64,000 nt of DNA. It comes from Ruminococcus flavefaciens FD-1. Lineage in GTDB: Bacteria; Bacillota; Clostridia; Oscillospirales; Ruminococcaceae. The notes beneath the pieces are model-generated. The model was not told the DNA's origin, searched no databases, and saw only the letters and a list, made by a program, of their open reading frames with translations. The stretch is taken from contig ACOK01000110.1 of NCBI GenBank assembly GCA_000174895.1, positions 1-64,000 of the forward strand, given 5' to 3'. Within the stretch, counting starts at the first letter, position 1; the number at the start of each line of letters is the position of its first letter. Positions 33,539 through 42,474 of the stretch are shown here, in pieces. The position numbers and the translations under genes were made by a program.

Positions 33539-36250
33539 ATGAATAAGATACTCAGCAAACGCCTTCTGCGTGATCTCAGAACGAATTTCGGAAGATATGC
33601 CGCACTGCTTCTCCTTATAGTGATGGGGATATATCTTGTAGTTTCGATATTCGGTTCTGCGGAGATGATAATACAGGGAACTGAAAACCACAAGTCGGTG
33701 AATATGGTGGAGGACGGTCAGTTTACGGTGTTTGTGCCGCTTTCTGATGAGAATATATCCGAGCTGACAGCTGACGGGACGCAGATAGAGCCGATGTTCT
33801 CTCTTGACCTTAAAACAAAAGAGAATGAAACTCTCCGTATGTTCAGGAACAGGGAGATCATCGACCTCATACAGCTTGACGAAGGAGAGCTTGCTGCAAA
33901 AAACGGCGAAGCTGTCATTGAAAAGGGATATGCCTCCGCACATAATATCCATATCGGTGATACGGCCATAGCAGGCGGAACAAGCTTTACTGTCACCGGA
34001 ATAGGCTCTGTCCCGGATTATGATATGTGTATTGCCAATTTCAGTGATACTGCCGTTGAAAGGAGCTCTTTCGGACTGTTGTTCACAACCGCTGAGCAAT
34101 ATGATGAACTGAGATCGGCAGGCGGACTCAATGCGGAGGAATACACCTATGCCTACCGTCTGGGAAATACTACAAATGATGAACTAAAAGAGAAGATAAG
34201 GGACATAAAGATAACTCCCGAATCGGTCGGGGATAAGTATTTCCGTGAAACGATCGAAGAAATACTTGATGAACGCAATGAGATAGAAAACGGAGTAAGC
34301 AAGCTCAATGATGGAGCAAAGGAACTTTCTGAAGGTCTTGATGATCTCAGCAGCCATAGTTCGGAACTGCGTGATGCGGCAGATAAGCTGTTCGAGGGAT
34401 ATCTTGCACAGGCGAATACATCGCTTGCAGCAGCGGGACAGAATATCGTTCTGACTGAGGAGAACTATCACGATACTCTTGAAAAGCTGACGGCTGCCAC
34501 ACATTCGGAACAGTTTTCAGCTCTGATGAAGAGTCTTGATGATATATCCGGATTCAGGAATGGGATATCCGAATATACAGAGGGAGCGGATTCGGCAGCT
34601 GAGGGCTCTGAGGAGCTTTCTGACGGCGGTTAGGAACTCAAAGACAGAACAGACCGGCTTCTTGACCAAATATTTGATGTAAATTTCGAAAACCTGACTT
34701 CATTCGTAACTGCCGAAGATAACATCCGTATAGATGGCGCAGCAGGAGATATGGTAATGGATAAGAATACAGGTCTTATCGCAGGTGGTATCGTTCTTGC
34801 ACTGTTTGCCTATGTTATATCAGTATTCGTAGTTCATCAGATAGAGCAGGAACAGAGCGTTATCGGAGCTTTGTATGCACTGGGCGTAAAGAAGAAAAAC
34901 CTTATGCTTCACTATATCACAATGCCTACCCTTATCGCTTTTATAGCAGGCGGGATAGGAGCAGCTCTGGGATTTTCACCGCTGGGAGTCGGTACACAGG
35001 TTCAGGATTCGTACAGCTATTTCTCTATTCCCGAATTCAAAACGGTATATCCGCCTTATCTTATCGCTTATGCGGTGATCCTTCCGCCTGCAATATGTGC
35101 TGCTGTAAACGCTTTTGTGATAAATAAAAAGCTCTCAAGGACAGCTCTTTCTCTTATGAAGAACGAGCAGTCAGCAGGCAGTTATAAGCAGTTCACACTT
35201 AAAACAAAGAGCTTCCCAAGGCTGTTTGCTATACGTCAGTTAGTCAGGGAATCACGTTCTGCGGTGACGATGATCTGCGGGATGCTTGTTTCGATAATGG
35301 TCGTTATGCTGGGACTTGACTGCTATGTGATGTGCTGCAATGTCAGGGACTATACTGTCAGCGACACAAAGTACAAATACCAGTATCTGTATAAGTACCC
35401 TGAGAAAACAGTCCCGGACGGCGGAGAGGCTGCGTATATCGAAACTCTCAGTACAGATTGTATGGGATATACACTTGATGTGACTGTTATCGGCATTGAC
35501 GGTAAAAGCAAATATTTCGATGCTGAACCGAAAAAAGGCAAGAATAAGGCTGTTATCAACTCGTCACTGGTGGAGCGTTACGGCTACAAAGTAGGCGACA
35601 GAGTTGTGTTCAGCGACTCGGCGGCAGACGCAGATCACAGCTTTACCGTGACCGGTATCAGCGAATATTCCGTTGGTTTTACGTTATTCATGGACATTGG
35701 AAGTATGCGTGAGCTTTTCGGAAAGGACGAGGACTACTTCAATACAGTTTACTCAGATAAGAGGCTGGATATTGACGAGGGCAGACTGTACTCGGTCACA
35801 ACAAAGGAAGACGTAGAGAGAAGTGCAAGCGTATTTGTAAAGCTGATGTTCTCACTTGTGGTAACATTGATCGCCGCAGGAACAGTGGTATTCTGCGTAG
35901 TGATGTATCTTATGCTGGGGGTCATGATAGACAGGTCAGCAATGGGCATATCTCTAATCAAAATATTCGGCTATCGTCCGAAGGAGATACGGTCGCTGTA
36001 TTTGAACGGAAATCTTTTTGTAGTTGCAGTAGGAGCAGCAATAGCCGTGCCTCTTGCGAAAAAGGCTATGGATCTGATATTCCCGAGCTTTATCCCTAAT
36101 GTTGCCTGCGCTATGAAACTTTCTTTTCCGTGGTATCTATATGTAATAATATACTTTGCTATCATTCTTGTTTATGCAGTCATCAACAGCCTGCTTATAA
36201 GAAAGATCAGGAAAATATCCCCTGCGGAGATACTAAAAAACAGAGAATAA
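33539..36250 (+). pseudogene. FtsX-like ABC permease with an in-frame amber stop
   Basis: The reading frame is continuous from ATG 33539 to TAA 36250 except for one TAG at 34631-34633; the codons before and after are in the same phase, and the sequence across it (ELSDGG, stop, ELKDRTD) reads as one protein of about 903 residues. It has the MacB/FtsX layout: an N-terminal membrane helix (LLLLIVMGIYLVV), a large extracellular coiled region, three C-terminal helices in FtsX domain one (from about residue 408), and a second FtsX set near the end. The stop lies in the extracellular coil. A sequencing error or a suppressor would be the alternative explanations. Confidence 0.8.
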
Positions 36251-36272
36251 ATATGGAAAAGAGCACTTTTTA

Positions 36273-36560
36273 AGGTGCATACTGAAGGATTCGCCTATCG
36301 TCATTCTGGACGAAGCTACCGCAAGTGTGGACGCTGACAATGAAAGCTATATCCAGCAGGCTATCTCCGAACTGTGCAAGGGAAAAACGCTCCTTGTTAT
36401 CGCCCACAGGCTGAACACTATCGCTCATGCTGACAGGATAATGGTGGTAAAAGACGGTCAGATAGCGGAAGCGGGTGACCACGGCAGTCTCATGGCTAAG
36501 GACGGCATATACCGCTCAATGGTGACTAAACGTGCTGTCAGCACAGGCTGGAAGAATTAG
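36273..36560 (+). pseudogene. C-terminal fragment of an ABC exporter (ABCB type)
   Basis: The frame reads LKDSPIVILDEATASVDADN (Walker B and D-loop), then LLVIAHRLNTIAHADRIMVV (H-loop) and a tail ending VSTGWKN. Everything upstream (membrane domain, Walker A, signature) is missing and unrelated to the preceding permease. It is the last 95 residues of an exporter left by a deletion. Confidence 0.8.
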
Positions 36561-36680
36561 ACTTTGAACGCTGCGGAATACAACGACATACTGGTCTGAA
36601 AGCTGATCGAATACATAAAAGTCAACAGTAAAACTGAAATAAAGATAATCTTCATAAGAGAAAGCCTGAATGATTATATA

Positions 36681-36720
36681 AAGAAAAACAGCCTGTCTGA
36701 TCCGATGTCAGACAGGCTGT
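36681..36720 (-). terminator. Terminator of the cassette 3 operon
   Basis: ACAGCCTGTCTGA (36688-36700) pairs with TCAGACAGGCTGT (36708-36720). On the minus strand it is followed by TTTTTCTTT. Confidence 0.85.
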
Positions 36721-36775
36721 AATTATATCAAACTGTAAAGCTGTTGAATATGACAGCGTTATCGGTCATTTGTGG

Positions 36776-38746
36776 TTATGAAGTACCGGCATAATCAGCG
36801 CTTGTCATAGCGACCTCAGCGCCGTAAGGACTATAGGCATCCGCCTTAACCACAATGAGTACATCTTTGCTTTCTTTGGTCGTATAAACACTGTCATCCG
36901 GATTTATACGGTAATTGACGGTGTCTTTGTATGCTCCCTTGAAATCGCTGACTTTTCCTATATAAGCATCTTTGGTATAATTTCCCGTATCAACAGAATC
37001 ATTGTCATGATAGGTCAAGCCGTTCCATTCAAGTGAACTTACGAATATGCACCATAACTGTTCTGTTTCGCTTATATTATTTGAATTACCGTCCTTCACC
37101 CAGTTTACAGGCTGGCCGTGATATGCTGTTTTCGGCACAGTCACCTGTGCGATACATAATGACATTACAGATGCAGCAGGCTGATCATAACCTATAGTGC
37201 CTTTCAGAGATATATTGAATTCTTTATCTGACAGATCGATGTTGGAGAATTCATATCCCACATCTGTTCCTGCCCCCTGATTAACGGAGTTGATAAGCAG
37301 TACATTTTCATCGAAAAAGCTGTCGCTGTATTTTTTTTGATAGCTGTCGATACTTTTCTGCGGTGCGACTGTTGCGATATATTCCTTTAATTCGTCAGTA
37401 TTAGTGATAACTGCTGATTTGCCGTTACCCATGCATATATCATATACTCCTGAAGGAAGATCGTCCATATACCAGTCTATAGTTTGGGTGTAATATATAT
37501 CAGCAGCATCATTCAGACCGAGCAGTTTCTTCTGGATAGCAAGAGCGTCTCCGCTTGTAATACCATTTCCGTCAGCATCTGCATTCTTTTTACCCTGTTC
37601 GGTAAGCTTGTACTTTGAAGGATTGGCAATGGTCTGCATGATCAGAACTGCATCTGAAATATCAACATCTCCGCTTACATTAGCGTCACCGTATAATACA
37701 CTGTCAGTATTGGTAATACCTGCATTTGAAGTCATAGCGGTTACTAAGACGCTGTTCTCATCTATGCCGTACAGATACATAAATAAGTTTATCTTCCTTT
37801 GATATTCGTCTCCGAACGGATCAAGTATCACCCAGACCATATCCTTGCTCTTGTGAGGAGCAATCTTTGTGTAACCGTTTATGCCCTGCTGATTTATGAA
37901 ATCATCGAGTGCCATACGGATATCCTCAAGCTCGGTGGGAGCAGTTTCAGGCGGATCAACCTCAAAGTCGGGAAGCGTGTATTCAAGTCTTTCTGCACGG
38001 TAGCCCTTTTCGGCAACAAATGATTTTATCATTTCGATATCCTCTTTCTCCACGCAGACAACCGTGATAACATCGCCTGAGTAAGTATATCCCCTGATAT
38101 TGTTTTCCTCCATGAACTGAGCTACATCACCCTGTATATTCATAAGGCTTTCTTCGCCTGCGCAGAGCCTGATCCCTTTGTCAGGTCCCAGAGGTGTGAT
38201 ATCGGTATAGAAAGCGCCTTTGCCCTCGGTTTCAATGAAATTCTTCACTGTCTGTACATCACTGTCGCTCATAACATCAACGATGATCTTTTCGCTTTCT
38301 TTAAATCCGTCGGTATACACCTTACCGCTGATATTATTTTCATTCATGAAGGCTTTTACTTTTGATTTAAAGCTGTCGATATAATTGGGTTTAAGGATGA
38401 CAAATCCTTTTGTTCGCCCCGTTGTCGTGTCGATAACAGTATTCAGATAAGGAATATCGTTTTGTATCAGGTATTCCTCTGTTTTTTTCATCTCTTCATC
38501 CTGGTCGGCATAAAACAGCACGTGGAGACAGTCTTTGCCTTCGGAAATGGGAGCGATATATGTCTGAGCGCTGATGTGGTTTTCATTCATAAAGGCTTCT
38601 ATGTCCGATCTTATGCTGTCAAGATAATCTGTCCGAACTGCGGATGTCTGTGTTTCTGCGGCAGCTGTCACCGCCATATTCGGAACAAAAACAGTCCCTG
38701 CACACATCAGAGCTGTAATAGCTGCGATAAATCTTCTTTTTTTCAT
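36776..38746 (-). CDS. Secreted multidomain protein with central dockerin (cassette 3)
   Basis: The protein has 656 residues. A signal peptide (about 1-30) is followed by four related units of about 60-75 residues (starting DSIRSDIEAFMNENHIS, DSFKSKVKAFMNENNIS, QGDVAQFMEENNI and DIRMALDDFINQQGIN), each likely alpha-beta. A type I dockerin follows at about 350-412 (GDANVSGDVDISDAVLIMQ, NGITSGDALAIQKK). After that is the domain shared with the protein at 25612 (TNTDELKEYI, DSFFDENVLLI, VPKTAYHGQPVNW). A final domain (SLEWNGLTYHDND, YIGKVSDFKGAY) is shared with the anti-sigma protein at 21311. I chose ATG 38746 (GGAGTG upstream) over the in-frame GTG at 38755. Confidence 0.85.
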   Translation of the reverse strand: MKKRRFIAAITALMCAGTVFVPNMAVTAAAETQTSAVRTDYLDSIRSDIEAFMNENHISAQTYIAPISEGKDCLHVLFYADQDEEMKKTEEYLIQNDIPYLNTVIDTTTGRTKGFVILKPNYIDSFKSKVKAFMNENNISGKVYTDGFKESEKIIVDVMSDSDVQTVKNFIETEGKGAFYTDITPLGPDKGIRLCAGEESLMNIQGDVAQFMEENNIRGYTYSGDVITVVCVEKEDIEMIKSFVAEKGYRAERLEYTLPDFEVDPPETAPTELEDIRMALDDFINQQGINGYTKIAPHKSKDMVWVILDPFGDEYQRKINLFMYLYGIDENSVLVTAMTSNAGITNTDSVLYGDANVSGDVDISDAVLIMQTIANPSKYKLTEQGKKNADADGNGITSGDALAIQKKLLGLNDAADIYYTQTIDWYMDDLPSGVYDICMGNGKSAVITNTDELKEYIATVAPQKSIDSYQKKYSDSFFDENVLLINSVNQGAGTDVGYEFSNIDLSDKEFNISLKGTIGYDQPAASVMSLCIAQVTVPKTAYHGQPVNWVKDGNSNNISETEQLWCIFVSSLEWNGLTYHDNDSVDTGNYTKDAYIGKVSDFKGAYKDTVNYRINPDDSVYTTKESKDVLIVVKADAYSPYGAEVAMTSADYAGTS

Positions 38747-38751
38747 AAAAT

Positions 38752-39630
38752 TCACTCCTTTTCGATAACGTAAAAATAATACTTGTCACTGTCCTCAAAC
38801 CTGATCGCTATAGCTTCGCTTTCGGGATAGTCCTTTAATCTGTACGCTTTTGCCTTGCAGTTGTGTTCGGTTTCATTGTCATAGCCTGTCATTTCTATCT
38901 CGTCAATATAATCTCCCAGCATATCTTCGGGAACTTCCTTTTCTGCCGAGATATATTTTTTGTCCTCGATGACAGCTTCCGTGTACTGCTTTTCAACGGG
39001 GAGATCCTCCCAGCTGACGGATGCAGGTGTGACATTCACCTGAGTTTCATTTGTTGACGGATGATCATGACTTGCTCCTGTAACACTTTGCTCAGAAGTA
39101 TCATTATGTGAGCCTGTTTCACTTGTTGGTGCAAAGGTCACAACAGCTTTCGTTTTTGTAACTTCCGTTACAGTAATCCTTGTCTGTGATGTTGCAGCAG
39201 GTCTTGTCCTTGCGTCATTGGTATCATCCGTTCTTTCGGCTGATACTTCTGTATCTGCTCCATCATTTTCTTCGGCTATCTCTGTTGTTACTGCGGAAGT
39301 AACAGATGTATTTTCACGGACGGATGTATATGTTTTGCTTTCAGTTGTTCTTTCGGCTTTGCCGGATGTAGTCTTAGCGGCGGCTGTATGTGATGCGGGA
39401 GATGTGGTAGTGATCTCCGATACCGATGTATCCTCTGCCAGCGAAATATCTGGACGCTTATTTCTTTCGGGGGCAATATGCCTTACTCCGAGAAATATTC
39501 CGCCCATCACGCAGGCAGCCGCAGCAGCGGTAACAGCTTTTCTCGCCATAATTATTCTCTTTTTTCTTTTATCGATCAAGGCATCCCGTATCTGAAATAC
39601 AGAGTCTGCCATTTCTTTAGAAGTCTTCAT
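38752..39630 (-). CDS. Putative membrane anti-sigma factor (cassette 3)
   Basis: The protein has 292 residues and the same plan as the other two: basic cytoplasmic N-terminus (RDALIDKRKKRIIMARK), one membrane segment at about residues 32-50, and a long Thr/Ser-rich spacer (about 58-200). The C-terminal domain (about 205-292) contains SWEDLPVEKQYTEAVI, EVPEDMLGDYIDEIEMTG and AYRLKDYPESEAIAIRFEDS. That domain differs from those of cassettes 1 and 2 and is not seen in the dockerin proteins here. It overlaps the sigma gene by 14 bases and ends 5 bases before the dockerin gene. Role inferred from position and topology. Confidence 0.75.
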   Translation of the reverse strand: MKTSKEMADSVFQIRDALIDKRKKRIIMARKAVTAAAAACVMGGIFLGVRHIAPERNKRPDISLAEDTSVSEITTTSPASHTAAAKTTSGKAERTTESKTYTSVRENTSVTSAVTTEIAEENDGADTEVSAERTDDTNDARTRPAATSQTRITVTEVTKTKAVVTFAPTSETGSHNDTSEQSVTGASHDHPSTNETQVNVTPASVSWEDLPVEKQYTEAVIEDKKYISAEKEVPEDMLGDYIDEIEMTGYDNETEHNCKAKAYRLKDYPESEAIAIRFEDSDKYYFYVIEKE

Positions 39631-40174
39631 ATTGAAAACCTGCCTTTTCCAGTATGGATTTTAATGACTTTTTGCTTCTGTAAACCAGATCACCGATCTG
39701 ACGCTTTGATCTGTGCATGATACTTGCTATCTCCTCTGTATCGAGGTCTTCAAAGTACATAAGGTACAGCACCTGAAAATAGTCGGGATTCAGCTTTTTC
39801 ATAGCTTCATGAAGATCAATATTCCGCTGTGTTTTCAGGTATTCCTTTTCCAGATCCGTACCGTCGGAAAGCGTTATATGATCTTCTATCGGCTGATCAG
39901 ACATTCTCGATCTGTAGCGCTTCACATAATTGTAGGCTATATTTCTTGCTATGGTAAAAAGCCATGTCTTGAACGAAGCTTTCGGATCAAACTTAGGTTT
40001 TTTCACAGCGATCTTCACGAATGTCTCCTGCACGATATCCTCTGTTTCAGAAATATCCTTCGCTATACCGCAGATATAAAGCGTTAGTCCATTATAGTAG
40101 ATATCAATGATCTCTCTCAGTCCATTATCATCACCATCAAGGAAACGGCGGTAGCGATCCGCATCGTTGCCCAT
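39617..40174 (-). CDS. ECF-type RNA polymerase sigma factor (cassette 3)
   Basis: This 185-residue ECF sigma factor has region 2 (DIVQETFVKIAVKKP, FKTWLFTIARNIAYNYVKR) and region 4 (LNPDYFQVLYLMYFEDLDTEEIASIM, HRSKRQIGDLVYRSKKSL). AAGGAGG precedes the ATG. It is the first gene of the minus-strand operon sigma, anti-sigma, dockerin protein. Upstream on the minus strand (about 40225-40262) is an A/T-rich run, TGTGGGTGCG, AAAAATCA and CGTC; CGTC is common in ECF -10 elements, so self-activation is possible but unproven. Confidence 0.9.
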   Translation of the reverse strand: MGNDADRYRRFLDGDDNGLREIIDIYYNGLTLYICGIAKDISETEDIVQETFVKIAVKKPKFDPKASFKTWLFTIARNIAYNYVKRYRSRMSDQPIEDHITLSDGTDLEKEYLKTQRNIDLHEAMKKLNPDYFQVLYLMYFEDLDTEEIASIMHRSKRQIGDLVYRSKKSLKSILEKAGFQYEDF

Positions 40175-40308
40175 TGATTACCTCCTTGTTGAATGCAAAT
40201 TTGCTTTCTGTATATTAAACACAGCAAGACGTGATTTTTCGCACCCACAAAAAAATTTTTTCAGCTTTGTTAGTAATTATAGCAGATATTCTTTTCGGTT
40301 ACAAGATG

Positions 40309-40486
40309 TAAGGCAACACCGCACAAAACTTGTGCTGAATATGCGCCGACAGATTTTTCGTCAGATTGTATAGAAATTCCGCAGGCATACTGACGTATGT
40401 CAAGGGATTTCTGTGCAAGATGACGGAAAATATGTCCGCAGATTAAGTGCAAAGCCGTCAGGCGGGCTTTGTGCGGTGTTGCCTTA
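40309..40486. mobile_element. Palindromic MITE, 178 bp
   Basis: Perfect 19-bp terminal inverted repeats TAAGGCAACACCGCACAAA (40309-40327) and TTTGTGCGGTGTTGCCTTA (40468-40486), with TA at both ends as expected for a TA target duplication. The inside is also an imperfect long hairpin: TTTTTCGTCA near 40351-40360 mirrors TGACGGAAAA near 40421-40430, and the loop contains CATAC-TGAC-GTATG. It encodes no transposase. The TA ends fit an IS630/Tc1-type family. A truncated copy lies at 25288-25322. Confidence 0.85.
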
Positions 40487-40837
40487 ATATGTAAACACGG
40501 GGGACAGTTTCGGTTGAAAAAGCAGCGTTTGAGCAATAATATAACAAATTAAAAATAGTGACATTCATATTTAATATAAGAAATATAATTCCTCGGCATT
40601 TTAAATTATCGATGGCTATATTAAATGCTGGAATTTGTAGAAGAATACAAAAAATATTTTAACCAGTGTTGTCATAGACAAATGATTCGATCTGTGGTAA
40701 AATAAATATATGTAATGTATATAAAGAGAGAATGCGGCAGGTTTTGGCCTGCAGAGAATGATTATATTTATTTAGGGAGGGGATTGCTCCATGCCTTTCA
40801 CAGGATCGGTATGAGGGCAGCGGTTCAGGAGAATACA
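40487..40837 (+). other. A/T-rich leader of the PAS-HD-GYP gene
   Basis: Apart from the promoter listed at 40675-40703, I see no gene here. The leader from the promoter to the ATG at 40838 is about 130 bases. An in-frame upstream start at 40715 would add 41 residues that do not look like part of a PAS domain. Confidence 0.5.
40675..40703 (+). promoter_or_regulatory. Promoter of the signalling cluster
   Basis: TAGACA (40675-40680) and TAAAAT (40698-40703) are 17 bases apart, with an extended -10 TG at 40695-40696. Confidence 0.55.
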
Positions 40838-42130
40838 ATGGATAAGAACGAGAGAAACATATTTGAAAGCATCGTCAGCGATATGTCAGACGGTGTTTTC
40901 GTAATTGGATTTGACGGAAAAATAAGTCTCTGCAATAAAGCGGCCGCTGATGCGCTGAATACTGATAATAATGCGCTTATCGGAAAAAGCGTGGCGATGC
41001 TGATGGATGAGTTTGAAGAAAACGACGAATTCTTTGAACTCCTTCTTGATGCCGTTTACACGAGAAGCAAGGTCATCAAGACCGTACCGTTCCGTACTGA
41101 CGGTCAGATGAGATATCTGAGGGTCACGACTTCTTTCCTCATCAAGGAAAGTGAAAAAATAGCGCTTATGGCTGTTATCAGCGATAACACCGACCCTGTC
41201 GAGCTTTTCATACGCAACAAGAGGCTGGCAAATCAGGTCATCGGGCTGATGAATTCCTTTGTGGAGGTCATGGTCACCGAGACAGAGGAGAGGTCAGCTT
41301 ACAACGCCGACCATACCAAAAATATGGTAAGATTCGCCACTCGCTATCTGGAATGGCTGAACAGGCAGGGCAGACTTACGGAGTTTACCATGGAGAATAC
41401 TGCTCCGTTCATAATGAGTATCTGGCTGCACGACATCGGAAAACTGCTGATACCTCCTGAGATAATGGATAAGCCTACACGTCTCGGCGAATGTATGAAG
41501 GACGTTTCGCACCGTATAGAGATCACAAAGCTGATGCTGAAAATGGAAATGATGAGCTGCCCCGATGAAAAGGAACAGCTTCAGGCAAGGCTTGAGGAGA
41601 TATCCGAAGCAAATGATCTCATAACAGAGTGCAATACCATCGGCTTCCTCGATGATAAGAGGAGAGAAAGACTGAAAAAAATATCGGAGCTGAAATGCAT
41701 CACGGCTGAGGGGGAGGAGATACCCATATTCACGGAGTATGAGCTGGAATCCATTACCGTGGTGAAAGGAACTCTCACGAAAAATGAGCGTAAAGTCGTG
41801 GAATCGCACGTTAACTTTACCCGTGATCTGCTGGCTAAAATGGAATTCAGAGGCGATTACAGAAACGTCCCCATGTGGGCGGCGGGACACCATGAAATGC
41901 TGGACGGCTCAGGTTATCCTGACGGGATATCGGGCGCAGATATACCGTGGGAGACAAGGCTGCTCACGATCATAGATATATATGAAGCTCTCACAGCCAA
42001 GGACAGACCGTACAAGCCGCCCGTTTCTTCTGAGAAGGCCTTTGCTATCCTGCGTGAGATGAGCGATAACGGAAAGCTTGACAGAGATATACTTGCCAGC
42101 TTCTGCGAAAGCGATGCGTGGCGTGACTGA
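40838..42130 (+). CDS. PAS-HD-GYP protein, probable c-di-GMP phosphodiesterase
   Basis: The protein has 430 residues. An N-terminal PAS sensor domain (about 5-120; DMSDGVFVIGFDGKISLCNKA and AVISDNTDPVELF) precedes an HD-GYP domain (about 150-425). HD-GYP enzymes cleave c-di-GMP using a metal centre. Visible residues are a first His in NADHTKNMVRFA, HDIGKLLIPPEI, a late HHEMLDGSGYPDGISG (HHExxDGxGYP core) and IIDIYEALTAKDRPYK. The domain carries an insertion between HDIGK and HHE of about 60 residues (EKEQLQARLEEI). ATG 40838 follows CAGGAGAA. Confidence 0.88.
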   Translation: MDKNERNIFESIVSDMSDGVFVIGFDGKISLCNKAAADALNTDNNALIGKSVAMLMDEFEENDEFFELLLDAVYTRSKVIKTVPFRTDGQMRYLRVTTSFLIKESEKIALMAVISDNTDPVELFIRNKRLANQVIGLMNSFVEVMVTETEERSAYNADHTKNMVRFATRYLEWLNRQGRLTEFTMENTAPFIMSIWLHDIGKLLIPPEIMDKPTRLGECMKDVSHRIEITKLMLKMEMMSCPDEKEQLQARLEEISEANDLITECNTIGFLDDKRRERLKKISELKCITAEGEEIPIFTEYELESITVVKGTLTKNERKVVESHVNFTRDLLAKMEFRGDYRNVPMWAAGHHEMLDGSGYPDGISGADIPWETRLLTIIDIYEALTAKDRPYKPPVSSEKAFAILREMSDNGKLDRDILASFCESDAWRD

Positions 42131-42152
42131 TCAAAGAGAAAGGATAATTAAC

Positions 42153-42449
42153 ATGGATATTAAAATGAATTCAGCTTCAGAAACTCTTACCCTTGAGATC
42201 AAAGGCAGGATCGATACAAAATCCGCTCCTCAGCTTGAAGAAATAATCGGCAGTTCCCTTGATGGAGTCAGGCTCCTTGTAATGGATTTTGAAGGCGTGG
42301 AATATGTTTCTTCCGCCGGTCTGAGAGTTCTTCTCATTGCGCAGAAGGCTATGAACAGACAGGGCGATATGAAAGTCAGAAATGTAAATCCGGATATTAT
42401 GGAGATATTTGAAGTGACAGGCTTCTCCGATATCCTTACGATAGAATAG
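42153..42449 (+). CDS. STAS-domain anti-sigma factor antagonist (RsbV/SpoIIAA-like)
   Basis: This 98-residue single STAS domain contains LEIKGRIDTKSAPQLEE and the phosphorylatable serine region in FEGVEYVSSAGLRVLLIA (about residue 57). In such modules the kinase partner phosphorylates the serine and releases or binds a sigma factor or another client. It precedes a HATPase gene at 42475. I chose ATG 42153 (AAAGGAT upstream) because the longer frame to 42078 overlaps the HD-GYP gene. Confidence 0.85.
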   Translation: MDIKMNSASETLTLEIKGRIDTKSAPQLEEIIGSSLDGVRLLVMDFEGVEYVSSAGLRVLLIAQKAMNRQGDMKVRNVNPDIMEIFEVTGFSDILTIE

Positions 42450-42474
42450 TGCGTTTCCCGAAAGGAAGGTATGT

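Noticed and set aside
33539..36250. Two separate permease genes
   Set aside because: The two open frames are in the same phase, separated only by one TAG and the next internal ATG, and together make one standard MacB/FtsX permease.
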